DNA of 64,000 nt from Mycolicibacillus parakoreensis (GCF_022370835.2 NZ_CP092365.1:806001-870000), one strand, 5' to 3'. Shown: positions 1 through 8,273, counted from the first letter of the stretch. A program made the numbers and translations. The notes: generated by a model from the letters alone, not told the origin.

Positions 1-503
1 TCCGCCAGGGCATCGCCGAGGCGGCCGGGGAACGCGCCGAGCAGCGCCTCGGGCTCACCGCCGGGCGCGCGGCGATCCTGGCGGTGGTGGTCTGCGTGCT
101 GACCTTGACCACCGGACCGCCGCTGCGGACCTACTTCGCCCAGCGCACCGAGATGCGCCAGCTACGCGCCTCCGAATCAGCACTGCGCCAACAGATCACC
201 GAGTTGGAACAGCAGAAGGAGAAGCTGGCCGATCCGGCCTACATCGCCGCCCAGGCCCGCGAACGGCTCGGTTTCGTCATGCCCGGCGAGGTGCCCTACC
301 AGGTGCAGCTACCGCCGACCCCGCAGACCCCGCAGCACCCCGGGATGGCCCCGGAGGCGATCAACAGCGGCGAGCCCTGGTACACCGCGCTGTGGCACAC
401 CATCGCCGACGCGCCGCACAGTCCGCCGGCCGCGCCCCCGCCGCCGGGACCGCCGCCCCCGCCGCCGGGACCACCGCCACCGCCGGGGCCGCCCGGTGGT
501 TGA
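1..503 (+). CDS. FtsB/DivIC-type septum formation protein, 5' end missing
   Basis: The frame is already open at the left edge (codons in phase with base 3), so the true start lies before the window; a GTG at 84 falls inside the membrane segment and is not the start. About 25 visible residues are followed by one hydrophobic segment (AILAVVVCVLTLTTG) and then a heptad-like stretch rich in Glu, Gln and Leu (ELEQQKEKLADPAYI), the type II membrane plus coiled-coil layout of FtsB/DivIC divisome proteins. ARERLGFVMPGE is typical of the family's distal part. The C terminus is an unusual Pro/Gly run (PPPP and GPP repeats). It overlaps the next gene by 8 bp. This matches the Rv1024 position in M. tuberculosis. 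Role inferred: linking FtsQ/FtsL at the division site. Confidence 0.85.
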   Translation, partial: RQGIAEAAGERAEQRLGLTAGRAAILAVVVCVLTLTTGPPLRTYFAQRTEMRQLRASESALRQQITELEQQKEKLADPAYIAAQARERLGFVMPGEVPYQVQLPPTPQTPQHPGMAPEAINSGEPWYTALWHTIADAPHSPPAAPPPPGPPPPPPGPPPPPGPPGG

Positions 504-987
504 TCACGCCGACCTCGATGTGGTCGCCCGGCAGTTGGGGCGCGCCCCGCGCGGTGTGCTCGCGATCGCCTACCGCTGCCCGAACGGCGAGCCCGCGGTC
601 GTCACGACCGCGCCGCGGCTGCCCGACGGCACCCCGTTTCCGACCGTGTACTACCTGACCCACCCGGCGCTGACCGCGGCGGCCAGCAGGCTGGAATCCG
701 CCGGTCTGATGGCGCAGATGACCGAACGCCTGCGGGAGGACCCGGCGCTGGCGGCCGCCTACCGGGCCGCGCACGAGGCGTATCTGGCCGACCGCGACGC
801 GATCGCCTCGTTGGGCACCGACGTCTCCGCCGGGGGCATGCCCGACCGGGTCAAATGCCTGCATGTGCTGATCGCCCACGCCCTGGCCGCCGGCCCGGGG
901 GTCAACCCGTTCGGGGATGAGGCGCTGGCGCTGTTGGCCGACGAACCGGCCATGGCCGGGATCCTCGAGCCGGGCCGGTGGCGATGA
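496..987 (+). CDS. DUF501 family protein
   Basis: This is a 163-residue soluble protein starting at GTG 496, translationally coupled to the septum protein by an 8-bp overlap. It has the DUF501 pattern: an N-terminal half with the conserved LPDGTPFPTVYYLTHP block and a C-terminal GMPDRVKCLHVLIAHALA block followed by NPFGDEAL. No catalytic activity is established for the family. In actinobacteria it regularly sits between the FtsB-like gene and an exopolyphosphatase, as here (Rv1025 position). The His and Cys in the KCLHVL segment could bind metal or substrate, but that is a guess. The stop overlaps the ppx start. Confidence 0.85.
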   Translation: MVDHADLDVVARQLGRAPRGVLAIAYRCPNGEPAVVTTAPRLPDGTPFPTVYYLTHPALTAAASRLESAGLMAQMTERLREDPALAAAYRAAHEAYLADRDAIASLGTDVSAGGMPDRVKCLHVLIAHALAAGPGVNPFGDEALALLADEPAMAGILEPGRWR

Positions 988-1958
988 GCGCGGCCGGGCC
1001 GGTCGCCGCGATCGACTGCGGCACCAACTCGATCCGGTTGCTCATCGCGCGCCCCGACGGCGCGGCGCTGCGCGAGATGCACCGCGAGATGCGCATCGTG
1101 CGGCTGGGCCAGGGAGTCGATGCCACCGGGGCTTTCACCGCCGAGGCGCTGGCGCGCACCCGTGCGGCGCTGAGCGACTACGCCGCGCTGCTGAGCGCGC
1201 ACCGGGTGCGCCGGGTGCGGATGGTCGCGACCTCCGCGGCGCGCGACGTCAGCAACCGCGACGAGTTCTTCGCGATGACCGCGCAGGTGCTCGGGGCGGC
1301 GGTGCCCGGCGCCGTCGCCGAGGTGATCAGCGGCGCCGAGGAGGCCGAACTGTCGTTCGCCGGGGCGGTGGCCGACCTCGACGCGGCCACCTACGGCACC
1401 GCGCCGCTGATCGTGGTCGACCTGGGGGGCGGCTCGACCGAGGTGGTGCTCGGTGAGCGCCGCGGCGCGGCGGCGCAGGTGGTGGCCAGCCACTCCGCCG
1501 ACATCGGGTGCGTGCGGCTCACCGAACGCTGCCTGGCCTCGGATCCGCCGACAGCCGAGCAGGTCGCGGCGGCCCGGCAGGTGGTCGGCGAGCAGTTGGC
1601 GGCCGCGCTGCAGGCGGTGCCCGTGGACCGGGCCCGCACCTGGGTCGGTGTGGCCGGCACCATGACCACCTTGGCCGCGCTGGCTCACGGGCTCGCCGAC
1701 TACGACCCGGGCGCCATCCACCTGTCCCGGGTCGATCACCGGCAGCTGCAGCAGGTGTGCGAGCGGTTGATCGCGATGCCGCGCGCCCAGCGGGCCGCGC
1801 TCGGGCCGATGCATCCCGGCCGCGTCGACGTGATCGGCGGTGGGGCGATCGTCGTGCAGGAGTTGGCGCGCACCTTCCAGGAGCGCGCCGGGCTCACCGA
1901 GCTGATCGTCAGCGAACACGACATCCTCGACGGGATCGCCCTGTCGGTTATCGGCTGA
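984..1958 (+). CDS. ppx: Exopolyphosphatase / Ppx-GppA family phosphatase
   Basis: About 324 residues. The start is taken as ATG 984, which overlaps the DUF501 stop (ATGA); GTG 978 two codons earlier is possible. The actin-like ATPase fold motifs of the Ppx/GppA family are visible: phosphate-1 loop AAIDCGTNSIRLLI at the N terminus, the VRMVATSAARD segment, the GAEEAELSF region, phosphate-2 loop IVVDLGGGSTEVVLG, and the C-terminal adenosine motif DVIGGGAIVVQEL. Length matches the short mycobacterial Ppx2 type, which lacks the C-terminal HD extension. Expected reaction: removal of terminal phosphate from polyphosphate or pppGpp in the cytosol. The substrate preference cannot be told from sequence. 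Confidence 0.9.
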   Translation: MSAAGPVAAIDCGTNSIRLLIARPDGAALREMHREMRIVRLGQGVDATGAFTAEALARTRAALSDYAALLSAHRVRRVRMVATSAARDVSNRDEFFAMTAQVLGAAVPGAVAEVISGAEEAELSFAGAVADLDAATYGTAPLIVVDLGGGSTEVVLGERRGAAAQVVASHSADIGCVRLTERCLASDPPTAEQVAAARQVVGEQLAAALQAVPVDRARTWVGVAGTMTTLAALAHGLADYDPGAIHLSRVDHRQLQQVCERLIAMPRAQRAALGPMHPGRVDVIGGGAIVVQELARTFQERAGLTELIVSEHDILDGIALSVIG

Positions 1959-2046
1959 ACCGCCCCCAAACCGCGCCGGGCGTGGAAAGGTCGAGGGCGC
2001 CGCGGGGGATCGTCCCCGAGCGACCAGCCGTAGAGAGGACGCCGTC

Positions 2047-2895
2047 GTGACTGGGCCGCAGGATGATTCGGGGCAGAAGACGGAAACATCCGTGCCGTCG
2101 ACACCCGATGAGCTCAAGGACCGCGACCCGGAGTTCATCCGCAAGATGCTGCCCCGGTTCTGGTTGTGGGCGCGTCTGTACTTCCGGGCCGAGGTGAGCG
2201 GATTCGACAACGTGCCCGACGAACCGGTGCTGTTCGTCGGCAACCACAGCGGCGGGTCGATGTCGCCGGACACGTTCGTGTTCACGCTGGCCTACCACAC
2301 CTATTTCACGGTGGAGGGCCGGCCGTTGGCCGCCCTGGCGCACGAGATCGTGCTGCGCACCCCTTGGATGGGCACGATCGCCCGCAAGATGGGCATCGTG
2401 TTGGCACGCCCCAAGACCGCCGCCAACCTGTTGCGGGCCGGGGCCAACGTGCTGGTCTATCCCGGCGGCGACGTCGACGCCCTGCGCCGCTGGCGCGACC
2501 GCAACAAGATCATGTTCGACGGCCGGCAGGGCTTCATGAAGTTGGCGCACGCGGCGGGGGTCAAGATCGTGCCGGTCGTGGCCGTCGGCGGCCAGGAGAC
2601 CTTCTTCGTGCTCAACGACGGGCGCCGCACCGCCAAGCTGCTGCGGTTCGACAAACTGCTGCGGGTCAAGTCGGTGCCGCTGAGCCTCAGCGTGCCGTGG
2701 GGGCTGCTGCCCGGCGACCTGCCGCACGTGCCGTTCCCGGCCAAGATCCGCATCCAGGTGCTGGCGCCGATCGACCTGAGGGAGCGCTTCGGCGACGATC
2801 CGGACTGGGACGAGGCCTACGGCTACGTGACCTCGACGATGCAGGTGGCGCTCTCCGGTCTGGCCGCCAAGACCGTGCTCCCGGTGCTCGGCTGA
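2047..2895 (+). CDS. Lysophospholipid/MGAT-like acyltransferase family protein
   Basis: 282 residues from GTG 2047, preceded by AGAGAGGA at 2033-2040. The acyltransferase block is NHSGGSMSPDTF at about residues 67-78, the form found in the MGAT-like LPLAT branch rather than the strict HX4D of PlsC. It is followed by the substrate-binding VYPGGDVDALR region (in place of FPEGTRS) and VPVVAVGGQETFF. One weakly hydrophobic patch suggests peripheral membrane association. Expected role: transfer of an acyl chain to a glycerolipid or related acceptor; the acceptor is unknown. It shares ATGA overlap with the next gene, so the pair is probably co-transcribed. M. tuberculosis carries no obvious counterpart at this exact place. 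Confidence 0.8.
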   Translation: MTGPQDDSGQKTETSVPSTPDELKDRDPEFIRKMLPRFWLWARLYFRAEVSGFDNVPDEPVLFVGNHSGGSMSPDTFVFTLAYHTYFTVEGRPLAALAHEIVLRTPWMGTIARKMGIVLARPKTAANLLRAGANVLVYPGGDVDALRRWRDRNKIMFDGRQGFMKLAHAAGVKIVPVVAVGGQETFFVLNDGRRTAKLLRFDKLLRVKSVPLSLSVPWGLLPGDLPHVPFPAKIRIQVLAPIDLRERFGDDPDWDEAYGYVTSTMQVALSGLAAKTVLPVLG

Positions 2896-3332
2896 TGGCC
2901 GGGGTCACCCGGGCGGTGCGGATCGCCTCCCCCGTCGATGACGTCGCCAAGATCGCCACCGACCCGGCGGTGGTGTTCCCGATCATGGGCAGCTTCGGCC
3001 GGTTCGAGTTCCTCACCCGCAACCCCGACGGCAGCGAGGAATGGGACCTGTATCTCAACGTGGGCTCGATCTACGTGGGCGGACGGGTGCGGGTGCCGCC
3101 GCCGTCGGGTGCCGCGCTGCGCTGGCAGTCGCTGCGGGGAACCCGGCAGTGGGCCCGCATCGAGGTGGCCCCCACCCCGGAGGGCGCCCGGGTGGCGATG
3201 ACGATGCAGGTCCGCTTCGCCGGTCGGCTCACCGGCTGGCTCACCGGCCAGCTGGCCCGCGGCATCCTGGCGCGCAACATGGAGGCCGGCCTGCAGCAGT
3301 TGCGCCACCACATCGAATACGGGCCCGCCTGA
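2895..3332 (+). CDS. SRPBCC (START-like, polyketide cyclase/COXG type) protein
   Basis: 145 residues beginning at ATG 2895, which overlaps the acyltransferase stop. The N terminus VTRAVRIASPVDDVAKIATDPAVVFPIMGSFGRFEFL and the alternating hydrophobic/polar strands through RVRVPPPSGAALRWQS, ending in a long amphipathic helix (MEAGLQQLRHHIEY), fit the helix-grip fold of SRPBCC proteins. No catalytic residues are diagnostic. A role in binding a lipid or hydrophobic ligand handled by the upstream acyltransferase is plausible from the coupling alone. It could also be an orphan ligand-binding protein. Confidence 0.65.
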   Translation: MAGVTRAVRIASPVDDVAKIATDPAVVFPIMGSFGRFEFLTRNPDGSEEWDLYLNVGSIYVGGRVRVPPPSGAALRWQSLRGTRQWARIEVAPTPEGARVAMTMQVRFAGRLTGWLTGQLARGILARNMEAGLQQLRHHIEYGPA

Positions 3333-3409
3333 CCTGCCCGCGCGCGGGGGCGCGGAGACGCGGCGGTGGCCGGCGGCGCCGCCGGGGCATCAATGTCGGA
3401 CCCCATCCC

Positions 3410-3415
3410 TATAAT
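3410..3415 (+). promoter_or_regulatory. -10 element TATAAT, leaderless promoter of the HNH gene
   Basis: A perfect TATAAT in a 70 % GC region, ending 7 nt before ATG 3423. Mycobacterial transcription starts about 7 nt after the -10 hexamer, so the mRNA should begin at the A of the start codon. No convincing -35 is visible. Confidence 0.65.
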
Positions 3416-3430
3416 CGAAAGCATGTTCGA
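3415..3430. promoter_or_regulatory. Candidate LexA (SOS) box overlapping the HNH gene start codon
   Basis: The sequence TCGAAAGCATGTTCGA matches the mycobacterial LexA consensus TCGAAC-N4-GTTCGA at 11 of the 12 fixed bases. It spans the start codon (ATG 3423-3425) and abuts a perfect TATAAT at 3410-3415. LexA bound here would cover both the -10 element and the initiation site. Confidence 0.7.
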
Positions 3431-4967
3431 TAAATTGCCCTTGGGTCCGGAGGCGCTGGGCGACGCCGAGGATGCGGCGCTGATCGACGCCGTCGGAGGG
3501 TGGGCCCGGCTGGAGGCGGCCGCCGCCGCCCGACGGTTGGCGGCGATCGCCGAACTCGCGGCGCGGCGCGCCGAGAGCCGTCCCGAACGCCGCCGGTGGG
3601 CCTGCGACAACTGGGACGCCGCGGCCGCCGAGGTGGCCGCCGCCGAAAACATCAGCCACGGCATGGCCGGCGGACAGCTCTACCTGGCGAGCACACTGCG
3701 CGACCGGCTGCCCCGCGTCGGTGCGCTGTTTCTCGACGGGGCGATCAGCGCCCGGTTGGTCTCCACGATCGTCTGGCGCACCGCCTTGGTCACCGATGCC
3801 GAAATCCTGCGTCGCATCGACGCCGAACTGGCCGGGATCGCGGTCGGGCTCGGGCCGCTGTCGGCGGTCAAAACGGCCACCGCGATCGACACCCTCATCG
3901 ACCGGCACGATCCCGCGGCGCTGCGCCGCACCCGCATCGGGGCGCGCGGCCGTGACGTGGTCGTCGACCTCGAGCATTGCGAGCAGGGCACCGCGGCGAT
4001 GTGGGGCCGGCTGTACGCGACCGACGCGGCCGCCCTCGACGAGCGGCTCGCCCGGTTGGCGCGCGGGGTCTGCGACGAGGATCCCCGCACGGTGGCGCAG
4101 CGCCGCGCCGACGCCCTCGGTGCGCTGGCCGCCGGTTCCAGCGTGCTGGCTTGCGCCTGCGGGCGTCCCGAGTGCCCCGCCGGCGCAGGGCAGAGTGCGC
4201 ACGCCTCGAACGTCGTGGTCCACGTCGTCGCCGAGGCCGCCGCCCTCACCGCCGAACCCGACCGGCACATGAACGGCGAGCCCCCGCCGAGCCGGTCGAC
4301 CACGCCGGGGATGACCCTGGCCGAGATGTTCGCCCCCGAGCCCGAACCGGATCCACCGGCAGTCACCTCCCCGGGGTTGATCCTCGGCGCCGGAACGATC
4401 CCCGCGTCGCTGATCGCCGAACTGGTTCGCCGCGGGGCGGCGGTCACCCCGCTGGCCGTGCCCACCGACACCGTCGCCGAGCCCGGTTATCGGCCCAGCG
4501 CGGCGCTGGCCGCGTTCATCCGCTGCCGCGACCTGACCTGCCGGTTCCCCGGCTGCGACCGACCGGCCACCCACTGCGACATCGACCACGCGGTGCCCCA
4601 TCCGCTGGGGCCGACGCACCCGTCGAACCTGCGCTGTCTATGCCGAAAACATCACCTGCTCAAGACTTTCTGGGTCGGATCCGCCGGATGGAGCGATCGG
4701 CAACACCCCGACGGCACGATCGTGTGGACCTCGCCGACCGGCCAGACGTACACGACACGTCCGGGCAGCCGGCAGTGTTTCCCCACCCTGTGCTTCGACA
4801 CCGGGGCACTTGATCTGCCCGATCACCCCGCACCGAGTGAGGACCGCGGTGTCGCGATGCCGTTGCGCAGACGCCCCCGCGAACAGCAGCGCGCCCGCAG
4901 CATCCGGGCCGAACGGGCGTTGAACGCCGACCGGATCGCCGAACGCAACCAGGCCCCGCCGTTTTAG
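3423..4967 (+). CDS. 13E12 repeat family HNH endonuclease-like protein (DUF222)
   Basis: 514 residues. ATG 3423 is chosen over GTG 3366 and ATG 3393 because it sits exactly 7 nt after TATAAT and inside a LexA box. The N-terminal two thirds is the DUF222 domain (long helices, e.g. the [20 protein letters not shown] segment near residues 25-45). A Cys-rich insertion (CACGRPECPAG) precedes an acidic/Pro linker. The C-terminal HNH nuclease motif carries paired Cys (CRDLTCRFPGC), then CDIDHAVPHPLG, the central Asn of HPSNLRCLC and the final KHH. All HNH residues are present, so it may be active. Members are multicopy in mycobacteria and some are SOS-induced. The biological target is unknown; a role in recombination or as a selfish nuclease is inference. 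Confidence 0.85.
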   Translation: MFDKLPLGPEALGDAEDAALIDAVGGWARLEAAAAARRLAAIAELAARRAESRPERRRWACDNWDAAAAEVAAAENISHGMAGGQLYLASTLRDRLPRVGALFLDGAISARLVSTIVWRTALVTDAEILRRIDAELAGIAVGLGPLSAVKTATAIDTLIDRHDPAALRRTRIGARGRDVVVDLEHCEQGTAAMWGRLYATDAAALDERLARLARGVCDEDPRTVAQRRADALGALAAGSSVLACACGRPECPAGAGQSAHASNVVVHVVAEAAALTAEPDRHMNGEPPPSRSTTPGMTLAEMFAPEPEPDPPAVTSPGLILGAGTIPASLIAELVRRGAAVTPLAVPTDTVAEPGYRPSAALAAFIRCRDLTCRFPGCDRPATHCDIDHAVPHPLGPTHPSNLRCLCRKHHLLKTFWVGSAGWSDRQHPDGTIVWTSPTGQTYTTRPGSRQCFPTLCFDTGALDLPDHPAPSEDRGVAMPLRRRPREQQRARSIRAERALNADRIAERNQAPPF

Positions 4968-4977
4968 CGTCGGCCGC

Positions 4978-5658
4978 TCACACTTGGAACCGGTACCCCA
5001 TCCCGGCCTCGGTCAACAGATGGCGCGGATGGGAGGGGTCGTCCTCCAATTTGCGCCGCAGCTGGGCGAGATATACCCGCAGGTAATGGGTTTCGGTGGC
5101 ATAGGCCGGCCCCCACACCTCCTGCAGCAACTGCTCGCGGCTGACCAGCTTGCCGCGGTTGCGGACCAGCATCTCCAGCATCCCCCACTCGGTGGGTGTC
5201 AGATGCACCTCGGCGCCGTGCTTGTGCACCCGCTTGGCCGCCAGATCGACGGTGAACGACGCGGTCTCCACGACCGGTTCGCCGCCCTCGGCGCCGGCTG
5301 CCCCCCGGCGCACCGCGGCGCGCAGCCGGGCCAGAAATTCGTCCATCCCGAACGGCTTGGTCACGTAATCGTCGGCACCGGCGTCGAGGGCGGCCACCTT
5401 ATCCATCGAGTCGGCGCGCGCGGACAACACGATCACCGGCGCGGTCAGCCACCCGCGCAGCCCGGCGAGCACGTCGATGCCGGAGATGTCGGGCAGCCCC
5501 AGGTCCAGGATCACCACGTCCGGGGTGTGCTCGGCCGCCGAGCGCAGCGCCTCGGCCCCGGTCGCCGCGGTGATCACCTCGTAGCCCCGTGCGGAGAGGT
5601 TGATGCGCAGGGCCCGCAGGATCTGCGGCTCGTCGTCGATCACCAGAACTCGGGTCAC
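4978..5658 (-). CDS. kdpE: KdpE, OmpR-family response regulator
   Basis: 226 residues from GTG 5658, overlapping the kdpD stop by 4 bp. The receiver domain has the acidic pair IDDE at 8-10, phospho-acceptor Asp52 in VVILDLGLPD and the conserved Lys in YVTKPFGMDEF. The C-terminal winged helix (VHLTPTEWGMLEMLVRNRGKLVSREQLLQEVWG) is the OmpR/PhoB DNA-binding domain. KdpE classically activates the K+ ATPase operon kdpFABC under potassium limitation or osmotic stress. The kdpFABC genes are not present anywhere in this window, whereas in M. tuberculosis they lie divergently next to kdpDE, so the target genes here may be elsewhere or different. Confidence 0.9.
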   Translation of the reverse strand: MTRVLVIDDEPQILRALRINLSARGYEVITAATGAEALRSAAEHTPDVVILDLGLPDISGIDVLAGLRGWLTAPVIVLSARADSMDKVAALDAGADDYVTKPFGMDEFLARLRAAVRRGAAGAEGGEPVVETASFTVDLAAKRVHKHGAEVHLTPTEWGMLEMLVRNRGKLVSREQLLQEVWGPAYATETHYLRVYLAQLRRKLEDDPSHPRHLLTEAGMGYRFQV

Positions 5659-7520
5659 CGCTGCCCCTCCTGCGTCGGTGCGACCAGATCCACCGTCATC
5701 GTCAGACCACCCCCCGGACGGTTCGCGGCCGCCACCGTGCCGCCCATCGCCTCGACGAAACCACGGGCCACCGAGAGCCCCAGTCCGACGCCGCTGGTGT
5801 TGTCGCGGTCCCCGAGTCGCTGAAAGGAGCCGAAGATCTGGGCCTCGCTTCCCGCGTCGACACCGGGACCGCTGTCGCTCACGGTGATGCGCACCCGGCC
5901 GTCGCGCTGCTCGGCGCCCACCCGGATCTCGCCGCCCGGTGCGTAGCGCAGCGCATTGTCGATCAGATTGGCCAACACCCGTTCCAGCAGGCCCGAGTCG
6001 GCCAGTGCCACCGCGTCGCCGACGTCGACGACGACCCGGTCGATGCCGGGGCGAGCGAATCCGGTGGCGCCCTTGCCGATGCTGAGCAGCGCGCGTTGCA
6101 CGGTCTCCTCCAGGTACACCCGCTGGCGGGTCGGGCGGATCACCCCGGCGGCCAGCCGCGAGGAGTCCAGCAGGTTGCCCACCAGTGCGGTGAGCTGGTC
6201 GATCGACTCGTCGACGGTGGCCAGCAGCTCCTCGGTGTCGGTGGGGGAGAAGCCCACATCGTCGGCGCGCAGGCTCGAGGAGGCCGCCTTGGCGGCGGCG
6301 AGCGGGGTGCGCAGATCGTGGCTGACCGCCGCGAGCAGGGCGCGGCGCAGTTCGTCGGCTTGGGCCAGCGCTTCGGCGCGGCCGGCTTCCGCGCGCAGTT
6401 CATGCTGTCGGACCAGGGCCGCCGTCTGGTTGGCGACCGCGGCCAGCACCTCCCGGTCGCGGCGGTCGAGCCGAGGCCCGCACAGCAGCATCCAGAATTC
6501 GTCGTCGCCGACGGCGACGGCGGTGTCGGCGGTCTCCAGCGAGGGACAGGGTTTCTGTCCGACGAAGGCGACCACCTGGGTGTCGGCCCCGCGGCGGCGC
6601 AGCAGCGCGACCGATCGCTGGCGGTAGGTTTCGCGCACCCGCTCCAGCAGACCGGTGGGATCGGCACCGCGCAGCACCGACCGGGCGAACACGGTGAGCA
6701 GCCGCGCCTCGCGGGTGGCCCGGCCGGCCTCGCGGGCCCGTCTCGCCGCACGGTCGACCAGGAGCGCGACCGCCAGCGCGACCAGCAGCAGCACCGCCTC
6801 GGTGACCACGGCGTCGGGTTCGGCGATGGTGAAGCTGCGTCGCGGGTCGGTGAGGAAATAGTTCAGCAGCAGACTCGACAGCACCGCCGACACCGCCGCC
6901 GGCGCGACCCCGCCGGCCAACGCCACGATCAACACCCCGGTGAAGAACAGGGCGGTTTTGCCGCCGGTGCCTAGGACGTGATCCAGCCCCACCGTGATCA
7001 GCGCGCAGATCGCCGAGGGGACCACCACCGCGGCGACCCAGGCCGCGCGACGCCGCAGCCCGGGATCCAGCGGCGGGGGGTGCAGACCACGGCGGGATTC
7101 GGTGTGGGAGACCATGTGTACGTCGATCGGCCCGGAGCGCTGCACCACGGCGGCCCCGATGCCCGGCCGCAGCGCATGGGCCCATCCGGGGCGCCGGGAG
7201 GTGCCGATCACCAGCTGGGTCACCTGGGCGTGACGGGCGAGGGTGAGCAGCGCGCTGGGGATGTCGTCGTCGACGAGGTCGTGGATCGAGCCGCCCAGCT
7301 CGGTGACCAGGTCGCGCAGCTCGCCGAGCCGGGCCGCGTTCACCGCCGGGTCGTCGATGCCGGTGACCACGTGCGCCACCATCAGTTCGGCGCCTGAGCG
7401 CTCGGCGATGCGTGCTCCCCGGCGGATCAAGGTCTCCGACTCGGGCCCGCCGGTGACGGCCACGAGCACGCGCTCCTGCCGGCCGGGGGTGTGTTCGCCG
7501 CTCACAGCACCATCTTCCAC
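5655..7520 (-). CDS. kdpD: KdpD-type sensor histidine kinase lacking the N-terminal KdpD domain
   Basis: 621 residues from GTG 7520; GTG 7505, preceded by GGAAG, is an alternative start. Domain order: universal-stress-like domain (about 17-140, RVLVAVTGGPESETLI), four membrane segments of the DUF4118 type (about 158-255), a GAF-like linker, HisKA with His401 in VSHDLRTPLAAAK, and HATPase with NLIDNALRYAPGG, DSGPGVD and GVGLGLSVARGF. Full-length KdpD proteins are 850-900 residues and begin with a separate Walker-containing KdpD sensor domain of about 210 residues; here it is absent, and only 125 bp separate the start from the esx cassette. It is probably still a functional kinase for KdpE, with altered sensing. 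Confidence 0.85.
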   Translation of the reverse strand: MEDGAVSGEHTPGRQERVLVAVTGGPESETLIRRGARIAERSGAELMVAHVVTGIDDPAVNAARLGELRDLVTELGGSIHDLVDDDIPSALLTLARHAQVTQLVIGTSRRPGWAHALRPGIGAAVVQRSGPIDVHMVSHTESRRGLHPPPLDPGLRRRAAWVAAVVVPSAICALITVGLDHVLGTGGKTALFFTGVLIVALAGGVAPAAVSAVLSSLLLNYFLTDPRRSFTIAEPDAVVTEAVLLLVALAVALLVDRAARRAREAGRATREARLLTVFARSVLRGADPTGLLERVRETYRQRSVALLRRRGADTQVVAFVGQKPCPSLETADTAVAVGDDEFWMLLCGPRLDRRDREVLAAVANQTAALVRQHELRAEAGRAEALAQADELRRALLAAVSHDLRTPLAAAKAASSSLRADDVGFSPTDTEELLATVDESIDQLTALVGNLLDSSRLAAGVIRPTRQRVYLEETVQRALLSIGKGATGFARPGIDRVVVDVGDAVALADSGLLERVLANLIDNALRYAPGGEIRVGAEQRDGRVRITVSDSGPGVDAGSEAQIFGSFQRLGDRDNTSGVGLGLSVARGFVEAMGGTVAAANRPGGGLTMTVDLVAPTQEGQR

Positions 7521-7565
7521 GCCAGCGCGGCGTCTGGGGGACTCCGCGGCGCCCCGGCGCGGTGT

Positions 7566-7616
7566 GCAGACACAAAAGCCCCCGACGACGGCGTGTCGGG
7601 GGACTTTTGTGTCTGC
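7566..7616 (-). terminator. Long near-perfect hairpin between the esx cassette and kdpD
   Basis: Arms GCAGACACAAAAG and CTTTTGTGTCTGC (13 bp, perfect) enclose a second stem CCCCCGAC/GTCGGGGG after a one-base bulge, with a short loop. Read on the minus strand, a GC stem is followed by TTTT, so it can act as an intrinsic terminator for the esx genes that end at 7646. It would block read-through into kdpD. Confidence 0.7.
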
Positions 7617-7645
7617 TCGCGCACCCCAGTGGTGCGCACCGCGGG

Positions 7646-7930
7646 TTAGAGCCAGCTGGAGCCGACTGCGGAGTCGGTGGAGGCCATGTTGTTGCCGGCG
7701 TTTTGCACCTTGGAGCCGTGGGTGGCCGCCTGCTGGTAGATCACCTGGAAGTTGCGACCGAGCTGGGTGATGAACTCCTGGCAGGCCGCCGAACCGGCGC
7801 CACCCCAGAAGTCCCCGGCGGCCACCACATCGCGGATGATCGCCTGGTGCTCGGCCTCCAGCGAGGCAGCCTGCGCCTTGATCAGCGCCCCGTGGGCGTC
7901 GACGTCACCGAACTGGTAGTTGATCGTCAT
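7646..7930 (-). CDS. ESAT-6-like WXG100 protein, EsxI/EsxN (Mtb9.9) family
   Basis: 94 residues with a clear Shine-Dalgarno (AAGGAGAC) upstream of ATG 7930. The sequence MTINYQFGDVDAHGALIKAQ followed by the helix-turn-helix hairpin with the WGG variant of the WxG turn (GDFWGGAGSAACQ) and the ending GNNMASTDSAVGSSWL are hallmarks of the Mtb9.9 subfamily secreted by ESX-5. It is encoded directly downstream of its EsxM/EsxJ-type partner, with which it should form a 1:1 heterodimer exported to the cell surface or medium. Counterpart of Rv1037c by position. Family paralogues are nearly identical, so the exact esx letter cannot be assigned. Confidence 0.9.
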   Translation of the reverse strand: MTINYQFGDVDAHGALIKAQAASLEAEHQAIIRDVVAAGDFWGGAGSAACQEFITQLGRNFQVIYQQAATHGSKVQNAGNNMASTDSAVGSSWL

Positions 7931-7976
7931 GATCTGTCTCCTTAAACGGGTTGAAAGGGTTGTGACGGTGTGGACG

Positions 7977-8273
7977 TCAGCTGCTCAGGCTGGACTGGGC
8001 GGCGGCTTCCTGCTGCTCGTAGACGTTGGCGTCACGGACCAGCCCGTCGCGCACGCCGTGCAGCATGTTGACGATGTTGCGGAAGGCGGTCTGCATCTGG
8101 CCCATCGTGTCCAGCGAGGTGCGCTCCGCGATCCCGGTCCACCCGGCGCCGGAAATGCTCTGCGAGGACGCCCACATCCGGCGCGCTTCGTCTTCGACGG
8201 TCTGGGCGTGCACCTCGAAGCGGCCCGCCATGTCCCGCATCAACTGCGGGTCGGTCATCAAACGTGAAGCCAT
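7977..8273 (-). CDS. ESAT-6-like WXG100 protein, EsxJ/EsxM (QILSS) family
   Basis: 98 residues, ATG 8273 after a GGAGAAAC ribosome site. It shows [20 protein letters not shown], the turn [11 protein letters not shown] (WxG) and the C-terminal ESX secretion signal region with YEQQEAA (YxxxD/E). The family usually ends in QILSS; here the end is QSSLSS. Partner of the downstream EsxN-like protein (46 bp away); together they form the secreted heterodimer of an ESX-5-type cassette (Rv1037c-Rv1040c arrangement). A 90-bp gap to the PPE gene upstream could hold a secondary promoter, but no clear -10 was seen. Confidence 0.9.
   Translation of the reverse strand: MASRLMTDPQLMRDMAGRFEVHAQTVEDEARRMWASSQSISGAGWTGIAERTSLDTMGQMQTAFRNIVNMLHGVRDGLVRDANVYEQQEAAAQSSLSS

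Noticed and set aside
759..2285. Long minus-strand open frame opposite ppx
   Set aside because: Arg/Gly/His-rich, repetitive translation typical of the antisense frame of a GC-rich gene; it overlaps intact ppx and acyltransferase genes.
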